From an uncultured Candidatus Melainabacteria bacterium (GTDB lineage Bacteria; Cyanobacteriota; Vampirovibrionia; Gastranaerophilales; Gastranaerophilaceae), in the NCBI GenBank assembly GCA_934692665.1, contig CAKUUG010000018.1, positions 1 through 32,980 of the forward strand: a DNA stretch of 32,980 nucleotides. The letters run 5' to 3'. Position numbers and translations under genes: made by a program. Below the pieces are notes generated by a model, which was not told the DNA's origin, ran no database searches, and saw only the letters and a program-made list of their open reading frames with translations. Shown here piece after piece: positions 1 to 6,223 of this stretch; position 1 is the first letter of the stretch, and each line of letters begins with the position of its first letter.

Positions 1-602
1 AATAGATTGTCAGAGATTATTTTTATTTCGGTTTTTGTTAAATTTAAATAACTCAAAATACAAAGAGCATTTATTGTTTCTTTTGAATTGCTTTCGTATG
101 TCAGATTGTTTAACAAAGAAATTTTTTCTTGATATGTAATACCTTGATAAAAATCTAACAAGTCAATTTGAGCTTCCGGACTCTCAAGTGCATCTATTAA
201 AAATTTTTTTATGCCGTCTGTTGCTGTTTTGTCCAAATCATGGATGAAATTTTCAATTTCTTCAGGTGAAAAACTTATTTCTTTTTGTCTTAGTATTGAC
301 AATAAAAAAACTTTCTTCTCGTCAGAAATATCCTCTTTTTCAAGAATTTTTAAGGACTGTTTTTCTATATCTTCTTTATTCAATACCCTCAAAATAAGCA
401 ATGAACAAAACTTTGCGTATTTTTTGTTTCCTTTTATAACTTCGTTTAACAAAATTTTTGCAAGCAGTTCTTTATCTTCAATTTTTAAAAACGAATTTAT
501 GTCGTTTTTTACCGTTCTGTTGCTGATTTTGTCATCCGTGTTGTATTTATTCAGAATAGAAAGTATTTCGCCTCTGAGTTTCATTTTGGATTCTAGAGGC
601 AT
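1..602 (-). CDS. Partial helical-repeat (HEAT-like) protein, C-terminus outside window
   Basis: An uninterrupted minus-strand reading frame of 200 codons runs off the left edge, so the C-terminus is missing. Its start ATG at 602-600 overlaps the TAA of the zinc-finger gene upstream in the form TAATG, which points to translational coupling. A second Met lies six codons later. The protein is charged, rich in Leu, Ile, Lys and Glu, and looks like successive antiparallel helices (LLAKILLNEVIKG, FCSLLILRVLNKED, VFLLSILRQKE, TINALCILSYLNL), resembling HEAT or ARM-type scaffolds. I recognise no catalytic motif. HEAT-like is a judgement from helix pattern only; the coding call itself is firm because of the long open frame and the coupled start. 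Confidence 0.72.
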   Translation of the reverse strand, partial: MPLESKMKLRGEILSILNKYNTDDKISNRTVKNDINSFLKIEDKELLAKILLNEVIKGNKKYAKFCSLLILRVLNKEDIEKQSLKILEKEDISDEKKVFLLSILRQKEISFSPEEIENFIHDLDKTATDGIKKFLIDALESPEAQIDLLDFYQGITYQEKISLLNNLTYESNSKETINALCILSYLNLTKTEIKIISDNL

Positions 603-856
603 TATTTTTTGTTTGCACTCCACAATAAATCCAGAATTTTTTGTGCTTCGCTAGACATTGCTCCATCTTGCAAAATCAAATATTGAACAGCAATAAGTAC
701 ACATTCTGAACAAATATTAACCCCCGGGCCTTTTACGAGTTTTGGAACTTGCGTATTTGGACGTCCGCAAAAACTACAATATTCAACTTCTTGTATTTGT
801 TCATTGTTTTTTGGCTGCTTTTTGCCAAATGAAACTACTTTTTTATCTTCTTTCAT
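602..856 (-). CDS. Small ClpX-type C4 zinc-finger protein
   Basis: This 84-residue protein has a lysine/glutamine-rich N-terminus followed by C27-x2-C30-x18-C49-x2-C52, the exact spacing of the ClpX N-terminal zinc-binding domain, including the typical CSFCGR and VKGPGVNICSECV surroundings. The AAA+ ATPase part of ClpX is absent, so it is a free-standing zinc domain. In ClpX this domain dimerises and recruits adaptors and substrates; here a regulatory or adaptor role is inference. An AGAGGG Shine-Dalgarno lies about 7 nt upstream of the ATG. The helical-repeat gene begins inside its stop codon, so the two are probably made together and may interact. Confidence 0.85.
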   Translation of the reverse strand: MKEDKKVVSFGKKQPKNNEQIQEVEYCSFCGRPNTQVPKLVKGPGVNICSECVLIAVQYLILQDGAMSSEAQKILDLLWSANKK

Positions 857-1012
857 ATATTTTCCCTCTATAAATCATATTTTATGCTATTTTTTTGCTT
901 ATTACAATAAGAAATATGTTACGAATTGTTAAGAAACATCTTTAATAAGCAATTTTTTATTTGAAAAATACTTTATTAAAACATAGAGAATATTTTATAG
1001 AGGAATCAAGAT

Positions 1013-1363
1013 ATGACAATTGGTGCGCAAGACAAGTTAGATAAAGCATTAGTAAAAAAATACCAAACTTTGAAAGTTGATAATGCAGTTGTTCAAAACT
1101 CAATGATTGACCCAAACAAATTAATGAACACTTTGAATGATTATGCAAATGCTCACATGGAAGCATTTAGAATACAACAAGCACTAAAAGATGTTTGTAC
1201 TAAAGCGATTAGTATGAATATACAATATACAAGAATGAAATCCGTAAAATCTAAAAAAGAGCGTTTGGCAGATGCTGCAAGAAAAGTTGTTGCTGCACAA
1301 ATGGCTAAAAAGAACGTTTTGATGGAAAAATTAAAGAAAGAACCACGTCCTGAACTGGCATAA
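1013..1363 (+). CDS. Small helical hypothetical protein
   Basis: A 116-residue, strongly basic and helical protein with no cysteine motif beyond one Cys, no signal peptide and no membrane segment. The middle (about residues 35-60) and C-terminal third (KKERLADAARKVVAAQMAKK) look like amphipathic helices. I do not recognise the family. The start is supported by AGAGGA at 999-1004, 8 nt before ATG. A possible promoter upstream is TTGAAA at 961-966 with 17 nt to a weak TAGAGA. It is transcribed divergently from the zinc-finger gene and followed by an unusual inverted-repeat stretch and a clear terminator, so it is probably a single-gene unit. A short, abundant DNA- or RNA-binding role is conceivable from charge alone but is not shown. 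Confidence 0.75.
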   Translation: MTIGAQDKLDKALVKKYQTLKVDNAVVQNSMIDPNKLMNTLNDYANAHMEAFRIQQALKDVCTKAISMNIQYTRMKSVKSKKERLADAARKVVAAQMAKKNVLMEKLKKEPRPELA

Positions 1364-1482
1364 AAAGTTTATATATTATATAAACACATAAACCAAAACC
1401 ACCAAGAGAGAAATTAAAAGTTTTTTAAGAAAATGGTTTGTGTGTGTTAAAAGCCTCAAGTGAAAACTCTGAGGTTTTTTTT
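1364..1482 (+). other. Structured 3' untranslated region or small RNA candidate
   Basis: Between the helical-protein gene and the next promoter lie three nested or adjacent inverted repeats. GTTTATAT-att-ATATAAAC is perfect at 1367-1385. ACACATAAACCA (1384-1395) pairs with TGGTTTGTGTGT (1434-1445) over 12 positions with one G-U. TTAAAA-gtt-TTTTAA sits inside that loop. The region ends in a terminator hairpin at 1454-1482. No open frame explains it. It could be a stable 3' end, a processed small RNA or a protein-binding RNA; AT-rich sequence gives weak hairpins easily, so only the 12-pair arm is notable. Confidence 0.4.
1454..1482 (+). terminator. Rho-independent terminator
   Basis: The stem is CCTCA-AGT, loop GAAA, then ACT-c-TGAGG with one bulged C, followed by eight T. 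The GAAA tetraloop and T-run make it a convincing terminator for the gene at 1013-1363. It separates that unit from the DtxR-like regulator. Confidence 0.85.
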
Positions 1483-1517
1483 ATGTAAAAAATCCTTTTT
1501 TAGATAAAAAATAGCTA

Positions 1518-1546
1518 TTGACAAAAAGTTAGGTTTACCTTACTAT
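1518..1546 (+). promoter_or_regulatory. Sigma-70 type promoter of the DtxR-like regulator
   Basis: TTGACA at 1518-1523 and TACTAT at 1541-1546 are separated by exactly 17 nt, close to the consensus. The transcript would start near 1553, giving a leader of about 23 nt. A DtxR-type operator (1529-1542) fills the spacer and touches the -10 box, so occupancy would block RNA polymerase. Confidence 0.85.
1529..1542 (+). promoter_or_regulatory. DtxR/MntR-type operator 1
   Basis: TTAGGTTTACCTTA is an imperfect palindrome of the TTAGGT-NN-ACCTAA class bound by DtxR/IdeR/MntR-like regulators. It occupies the promoter spacer of the adjacent DtxR-like gene. Extended by two bases it is the inverted copy, 15 of 16 positions, of the second site at 1559-1574. 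Confidence 0.75.
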
Positions 1547-1560
1547 TTTTTTATCGAAAG

Positions 1561-1574
1561 TAAGGTGAACCTAA
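1561..1574 (+). promoter_or_regulatory. DtxR/MntR-type operator 2 overlapping the Shine-Dalgarno
   Basis: TAAGGTGAACCTAA is the second palindrome, in opposite orientation to operator 1 and 14 nt from it. It ends one base before the ATG at 1576. The Shine-Dalgarno AAGGTG (1562-1567) is part of the operator itself. In RNA the two halves of the whole 1529-1574 repeat lie mostly upstream of the likely transcription start, so the repeat acts as DNA rather than as an RNA hairpin. Confidence 0.75.
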
Positions 1575-1575
1575 C

Positions 1576-1962
1576 ATGATTACATCAGGACTACAAGATT
1601 ATATAGAGTTGATTTACAGCTCCAGCTCTAAAAATATAAATATTAGAGCTGTTGATATTGCAAATCACTTCAAAATTTCAAGAGCTTCAGTTTCAGAGGC
1701 CTTAATTAGGCTTGCTGATTTAGATTTGATTGTTTATGAAGGAAGAAAAGGTATTAAAATCACTGAAAAAGGTGAAAAAGAAGCAAAAAATATTCTTAAA
1801 AAACACTTGATACTGGAAAAATTCTTTACTGAAGTTCTTGGTATGGATTCTGTCATTTCTTCAAAAAATGCTTGCAGAATAGAGCATGTGATAGATGAAG
1901 AATTAATAGACAAGATAGAAAATTTTACCGATTCATACTCAAAAAATAATAAAAACAACTAA
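1576..1962 (+). CDS. DtxR/MntR-family metal-dependent transcriptional regulator
   Basis: This 128-residue repressor has an N-terminal winged helix (about 1-62) and a dimerisation/metal domain (about 63-125), and no SH3-like third domain, so it has the short MntR layout. Metal ligands can be placed by comparison: D8 and E11 in the opening QDYIELIY match MntR D8/E11; H77 matches MntR H77; the NACRIEH segment gives C100, E103 and H104. C100 is the DtxR/IdeR-type cysteine where MntR has Glu, so the site is a hybrid and Mn(II) versus Fe(II) cannot be decided. Two matching operators flank its promoter and start, so autoregulation is very likely. No metal transporter is in the window; the next gene, 21 nt on, encodes a membrane protein. 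Confidence 0.92.
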   Translation: MITSGLQDYIELIYSSSSKNINIRAVDIANHFKISRASVSEALIRLADLDLIVYEGRKGIKITEKGEKEAKNILKKHLILEKFFTEVLGMDSVISSKNACRIEHVIDEELIDKIENFTDSYSKNNKNN

Positions 1963-1983
1963 AATAGAAAGAAAGAGTGACTT

Positions 1984-2985
1984 ATGAACCCTGTAAAAAC
2001 TTTTGGAAAATTTCTCGACCAGCCGATTTTGGTTTCAAAATTAGATAAAGCCATGCCAAAAATGATTAGTGCATGTGTTGGTGCAAAAGTTTTATATGAT
2101 TGCTATGAAACATCAAAAAAGAACAAAACTGCCTCTATAGAAGAAAAAAAAGCAAATAATAAAGAACTTTTTAAAAAATCCGTTATCACAACTTTTGCTT
2201 TTGCAAGTGCCTTAAGTGCTGCTTCTGTTGCAGGTTTTATAACAAAAAGAAAACCGATTGAAAAGTTAGACAAAGTTGTCGAAAAGGCTTCAAATACTGC
2301 ATCTGAAATTTTGGCTTCAGAAAAATTTGACGATGAAACAGTAGATATATTAAATAAATCAAAAAACAAAGTATTGTCTTTTAAAGAAGTAAAAACATTA
2401 TCAAATAAGCTTTCAAAGGTTAAGAACGGAAACGACATGTTTAACAAATTGATTCCTGATCCTGAAAATATAACATCTAAAGAAATTTTCTCTCAAATAG
2501 GCTATCTTTCTTTGTACGGTGCTATTCCCGTTGCAGGCGGAGTGGCAGGTGGAGTAGCTGCTGATGTTCTAACAAAAGATGATTACAAAAAGAATCTGCC
2601 GGACAAAATTTCAGAAGGCGTTTATCAGTATTTGGCAAATATTTTTATGTGTAATGTTGGTGCAGGTGCTGCTTTAGCATTGCTTGAAAAAAATAACATT
2701 ACTTCAAAAGCAGCAAGGGCTGTTGGAATGACGGCAGGGATAATATTAACCGGTGTAATTGGCGGCTCTAAAGTTGCAAATTTAATATCTGAAAAAGTTA
2801 TCTCTCCTTTAATTTCTCCAAATAAAAAACCTACAGAAAGAAAGCCTGAAGCTCTTGATATGTTTATGCACAGTGATGATATTGCAACGGTTTCTGTTTT
2901 ATCCGGTTTAAAATGGATTGAACCTGCTTTGCCTATTTTGTACGGCGTTTCAGGATATAGAGCAGGCACCGGTTATAGAAACTAA
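1984..2985 (+). CDS. Lineage-type membrane protein of unknown function
   Basis: A 333-residue protein opening with MNPVKTFGKFLDQPIL and rich in Ala, Gly, Lys and Ser. Hydrophobic Gly/Ala-rich segments appear near residues 61-82, 172-195, 219-232, 243-260 and 314-330, with a charged lysine-rich, probably helical, stretch between about 85 and 165. I recognise no enzyme or transporter family. It starts 21 nt after the DtxR-like gene and has only a weak AAGAGTG ribosome site, so it is probably in that operon and metal-responsive; this is inference. The small-residue helices suggest an oligomeric inner-membrane protein, but pores or transport are not shown. Confidence 0.75.
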   Translation: MNPVKTFGKFLDQPILVSKLDKAMPKMISACVGAKVLYDCYETSKKNKTASIEEKKANNKELFKKSVITTFAFASALSAASVAGFITKRKPIEKLDKVVEKASNTASEILASEKFDDETVDILNKSKNKVLSFKEVKTLSNKLSKVKNGNDMFNKLIPDPENITSKEIFSQIGYLSLYGAIPVAGGVAGGVAADVLTKDDYKKNLPDKISEGVYQYLANIFMCNVGAGAALALLEKNNITSKAARAVGMTAGIILTGVIGGSKVANLISEKVISPLISPNKKPTERKPEALDMFMHSDDIATVSVLSGLKWIEPALPILYGVSGYRAGTGYRN

Positions 2986-3049
2986 TATTTGTAAATGAAG
3001 AATTATTAATATTTTTGATATTCTAAAATATAAAAGTAAAATATTAAAT

Positions 3050-3637
3050 ATGGAATTTATTGAACAAATAGAACGTTTTTTTGATTTTTTAAAATCAAAC
3101 CTGTCAGATTTTGAATACGAATCTGTATCAGTTGTTAAAGAAAAATTTAATAATGATTACAATTTGATTGGAAGTTATCTAAAAGATTATCTAACTTTGA
3201 AAAATGATTATTTAGTTTGTGAAGATAACAAAGTGTATTCAGAGTTTGTCAGATATTTTACAAACTGTACAAATACAAAAGGTACCAATTATTTTTTGAA
3301 TGACTTTTGTTCGTTTGCTGATTATTATTTAGTATTGATTTTTGAAAGAAAGTTTCATTTTTCTTTAATCGACAATGAAATTCTAGGATACATTGAAACT
3401 CTAAACTTGTTTTTTGCAATAGAATTGTATCCGTATCTGTTGGAGAAACTTGATAGATTCTTAAACCTAAAGATTGATAGAAATATTTTTTCTTCGGTGT
3501 TAAAATTACTTGTAGATATTGTAGTGGAAAGAGATATTGAAAATTCTCACGAAGAATTTAATCTAAGAATTTTGGATTACAATATCAGTAAAATGTTACT
3601 AGAACAGCAAAACAAAACTGGAAGGCTTGTGGGGTAG
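3050..3637 (+). CDS. Hypothetical protein coupled to obgE
   Basis: A 195-residue, Phe/Leu/Asp-rich, probably all-helical soluble protein. The aromatic-rich segments around residues 85-105 and 118-140 (SFADYYLVLIFERKF, LFFAIELYPYLLEK) look like packed helices rather than membrane spans because of regular charges. I do not recognise it. There is no clear Shine-Dalgarno before this ATG. Its TAG stop overlaps the GTG start of obgE in the form TAGTG, so translation of the two is coupled. A role near ribosome assembly or stringent signalling would follow only from that link and is not shown by sequence. Confidence 0.78.
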   Translation: MEFIEQIERFFDFLKSNLSDFEYESVSVVKEKFNNDYNLIGSYLKDYLTLKNDYLVCEDNKVYSEFVRYFTNCTNTKGTNYFLNDFCSFADYYLVLIFERKFHFSLIDNEILGYIETLNLFFAIELYPYLLEKLDRFLNLKIDRNIFSSVLKLLVDIVVERDIENSHEEFNLRILDYNISKMLLEQQNKTGRLVG

Positions 3638-4926
3638 TGGTTTCATTTATTGACAAAGCTAAGATAAAAGTAGTTTCAGGGGCAGGCGGCAACGGTGCCC
3701 TTGCTTGGCGTCGTGAAAAATATGTTGATAAAGGCGGCCCTGCAGGTGGCGACGGTGGTTCAGGCGGTGATGTTTATTTCGTTGCAACGGATGATATGTC
3801 AACTTTGCTTGATTTTACTCATAAATCTTTATACAAAGCTCAACGTGGCGAAAATGGAAAGAATAAAAATTGCCATGGGAAAAATGGCGATGATTTGTAT
3901 ATAAAAATGCCAACAGGTGTTGTTGTCAGAGATTTAAAAACAAACAACCTTATTGCTGATTTAAACAAAAACGGAAAAACAGTTTTGATTGCAAAAGGTG
4001 GCAGAGGTGGAAGAGGCAATGCAAGATTTGCAACTCCGCAAAGAAAAGCTCCACAATTCTGTGAACCCGGAGAACCTGCAATAGAAAGAGAATTGGAACT
4101 GGAACTTAAATTAATAGCAGATGTTGGACTGGTCGGTATGCCAAATGCAGGAAAATCCAGTCTGATTAGTGTTGTTAGTGCGGCAAAGCCAAAAGTTGCA
4201 GATTATCCTTTTACAACGCTTGTTCCCAATTTGGGAGTAGTAAAAAAACCACAAGGCGATGGTTTTGTAATTGCAGACATTCCGGGATTGATTGAAGGTG
4301 CTTCTTTGGGATTGGGATTAGGGCATGAATTTTTAAGACATGTTCAAAGATGCAAATTGTTGCTCCATGTAATTGATATTTCTCAAGAAGATTCTTTTGA
4401 AAACTACGAAAAGATAAACAAAGAATTAGAAAAATTCGATTCAGAATTGACAAAAAGAAAGCAAATCATCGTATTTAATAAATTAGATTTATTAGACTAT
4501 GAGCATGCTCTTGAAATCAAAGATGAATTTATAAAAAAATACAATATAAAAGATAAGGTATTCATTGTTTCTACTGCTACAAAACAAGGCATTAAAGAAT
4601 TGTTGGACTACATTTATTCGATAATTGACAATATCGAAAATATTGAGATTAAGCTCGATATTAAAGAAGATACAAATTCTACAGACAATGATGATTCGGA
4701 TTTTGAAATTTTCAAAATTAACAAAAACACATATAGTGTAGATGGAGGAAAATTGAAACGGCTTGCTTCGGTGACTGATATCAGAAATACCGAACAAATG
4801 AAAAGGCTAGCCAATATAATGGATTCTATGGGAGTGTATGAGGGATTGAGAGAATGCGGAATAAAAGATGGTGATACCATTGTTGCTGCTGGTATAGAGT
4901 TTACTTATGATGAAAATTGTTACTAA
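3637..4926 (+). CDS. obgE: GTPase Obg (ribosome-associated)
   Basis: This 429-residue protein has the complete Obg layout: a glycine-rich Obg fold (about 1-158; many GGxGG repeats such as AGGDGGSGGDVYF), a GTPase domain and a C-terminal OCT domain (about 355-425). GTPase motifs are G1 GMPNAGKSS at 167-175, switch I DYPFTTLVPNLG, G3 DIPGLIEGA, G4 NKLD and a G5-like STATKQG. Obg GTPases act in late large-subunit assembly and in stress control. The start is GTG at 3637, overlapping the stop of the preceding gene by one base, with GGAAGG about 11 nt upstream. No in-frame ATG fits the Obg N-terminus as well. Between OCT and GTPase there is an acidic linker (DTNSTDNDDSD). Confidence 0.96.
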   Translation: MVSFIDKAKIKVVSGAGGNGALAWRREKYVDKGGPAGGDGGSGGDVYFVATDDMSTLLDFTHKSLYKAQRGENGKNKNCHGKNGDDLYIKMPTGVVVRDLKTNNLIADLNKNGKTVLIAKGGRGGRGNARFATPQRKAPQFCEPGEPAIERELELELKLIADVGLVGMPNAGKSSLISVVSAAKPKVADYPFTTLVPNLGVVKKPQGDGFVIADIPGLIEGASLGLGLGHEFLRHVQRCKLLLHVIDISQEDSFENYEKINKELEKFDSELTKRKQIIVFNKLDLLDYEHALEIKDEFIKKYNIKDKVFIVSTATKQGIKELLDYIYSIIDNIENIEIKLDIKEDTNSTDNDDSDFEIFKINKNTYSVDGGKLKRLASVTDIRNTEQMKRLANIMDSMGVYEGLRECGIKDGDTIVAAGIEFTYDENCY

Positions 4927-4986
4927 AAAGTTACACTTTGACAATTTTTTATCGCTTATAGTAAACTATTTTTAGAGTAGTAACCC

Positions 4987-5017
4987 TTGCTATGTTATAG
5001 CAAAAAGTAATTATAGT
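4987..5017 (+). promoter_or_regulatory. Promoter/operator region of the pilus operon
   Basis: A perfect inverted repeat TTGCTAT-gtt-ATAGCAA lies at 4987-5003. Its first half also reads as a -35 box (TTGCTA) 19 nt from a good -10 box TATAGT at 5012-5017. A second possible promoter is TTGACA just upstream with TAAACT after 18 nt. A regulator bound at the repeat would control pilus expression; the regulator is unknown. Confidence 0.45.
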
Positions 5018-5040
5018 ATTAAAATGAAGAGTTTACATTA

Positions 5041-6201
5041 ATGTTTTACGAAAACGAAAACGAAAAAGACATATTACAGGATAGTTCTGATATACATATT
5101 TCTGAAGATGGAGTAGTTTCTTGGGGCGATGTGTTGGATGACACTTCTGATGACTTGCTTAAAGATGCTACTTCGAATGATTCTTCTCTTATAGATTCAA
5201 GTGACGAAATTCAACTTGTGCCTTCTGATGATGAGCCTGACGAAGAAGAACTAAGAAAGATTCTAAGCGAAGGCGACAGTTCTGTTGTTGATACCGAAGA
5301 TGAAGAAATTGCTGAAGCAGAACAACCTGATGAATCAGAAAATGAATTTGAATTTGATAGCAATCTTTTAAACGGTGCTACAAATATGCAAGATGTAACA
5401 GCTGATGTTCCTGAAGAAGAAATTTCACCTAGAAAACCTTTAGCGAAAGAAAAATCTCAGTCTTCCGCTATGCCTATTTTAATTGCACTTTTGGTTGCAA
5501 TATTGGCAGTTGGCGGTGGGTATGGAATATATACTTATATGCAAGAAAATGAGTTTTCCACTGGTGACTTAACCATGAATAACCAAGTGAAAGAAGTAAC
5601 TCAAGAAGATTTAGCTGAAAGATCAAAAGATCAAGAAGAAATCCCCGTTGTAAACGAAGAAACAAAAGATGAGCTTGCTCCTCAAGAAACTCCTGCAGAA
5701 GAAAAGAAAGAAGTTGTAGATATCAAAATCGAGGGCAGACAAAATCCGTTTTTACCAAAATCAAAGTACTTGTCTGTAGAAGTACCGGAAACATATATAA
5801 ATTTTGAAAACCCTTCTATTCCTAAACCTCCGGCTGCTTATGCACCTGAAGACAACCAAGCCATGAAAATGCTTTCTATTGCAGTTTCAGGTATTATGTA
5901 TGATGATGTAAAACCTTCTGCAATTATTACTTATGACAACAATGATTATTTTGTACAACGTGGTGACAAATTAAACGAATACAGAGTTATAGATATAGGT
6001 AAAAATTATGTATTAGTTGCTTTTGGTAGAAATACATACAAAGCAAACGTTGGTGAAGAATTCAAAATCACGGATAATTTTTATGGCAATGCTCAATATT
6101 TACCTACCGGTAGACAATATCACACTGTAAGTGACGGTGAAGGTGGAAAGAAAATGAATTCTTCAAGAAAAGAAGGGGTGGTAGAAGTAAATGTTGAATA
6201 A
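5041..6201 (+). CDS. PilP/GspC-like inner-membrane protein linking platform and secretin
   Basis: This 386-residue protein has three parts. Residues 1-140 are extremely acidic and Ser/Asp-rich, with no cleavable signal peptide. A single membrane helix lies at about 141-167 (MPILIALLVAILAVGGGYGI). After a Glu/Lys-rich linker comes a PilP/GspC homology-type domain: the RQNPFLP motif near residue 232 and a beta-rich C-terminus with MLSIAVSGIMYDD, AIITYDN and VQRGDKL. This is the usual signature of the protein that passes from inner membrane to secretin. It is the first gene of pilP-Q-B-C and overlaps the longest possible reading of the secretin gene by 11 nt. The large acidic cytoplasmic extension is unusual. 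PilM, PilN and PilO are not nearby. Confidence 0.8.
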   Translation: MFYENENEKDILQDSSDIHISEDGVVSWGDVLDDTSDDLLKDATSNDSSLIDSSDEIQLVPSDDEPDEEELRKILSEGDSSVVDTEDEEIAEAEQPDESENEFEFDSNLLNGATNMQDVTADVPEEEISPRKPLAKEKSQSSAMPILIALLVAILAVGGGYGIYTYMQENEFSTGDLTMNNQVKEVTQEDLAERSKDQEEIPVVNEETKDELAPQETPAEEKKEVVDIKIEGRQNPFLPKSKYLSVEVPETYINFENPSIPKPPAAYAPEDNQAMKMLSIAVSGIMYDDVKPSAIITYDNNDYFVQRGDKLNEYRVIDIGKNYVLVAFGRNTYKANVGEEFKITDNFYGNAQYLPTGRQYHTVSDGEGGKKMNSSRKEGVVEVNVE

Positions 6202-6223
6202 ACAATTTGGGGGAATAAATAAA

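Noticed and set aside
211..654. Plus-strand open frame of 147 codons
   Set aside because: It lies antisense to the partial helical-repeat gene and the zinc-finger gene, which have coupled starts, a ribosome site and a recognised motif; it has no ribosome site of its own.
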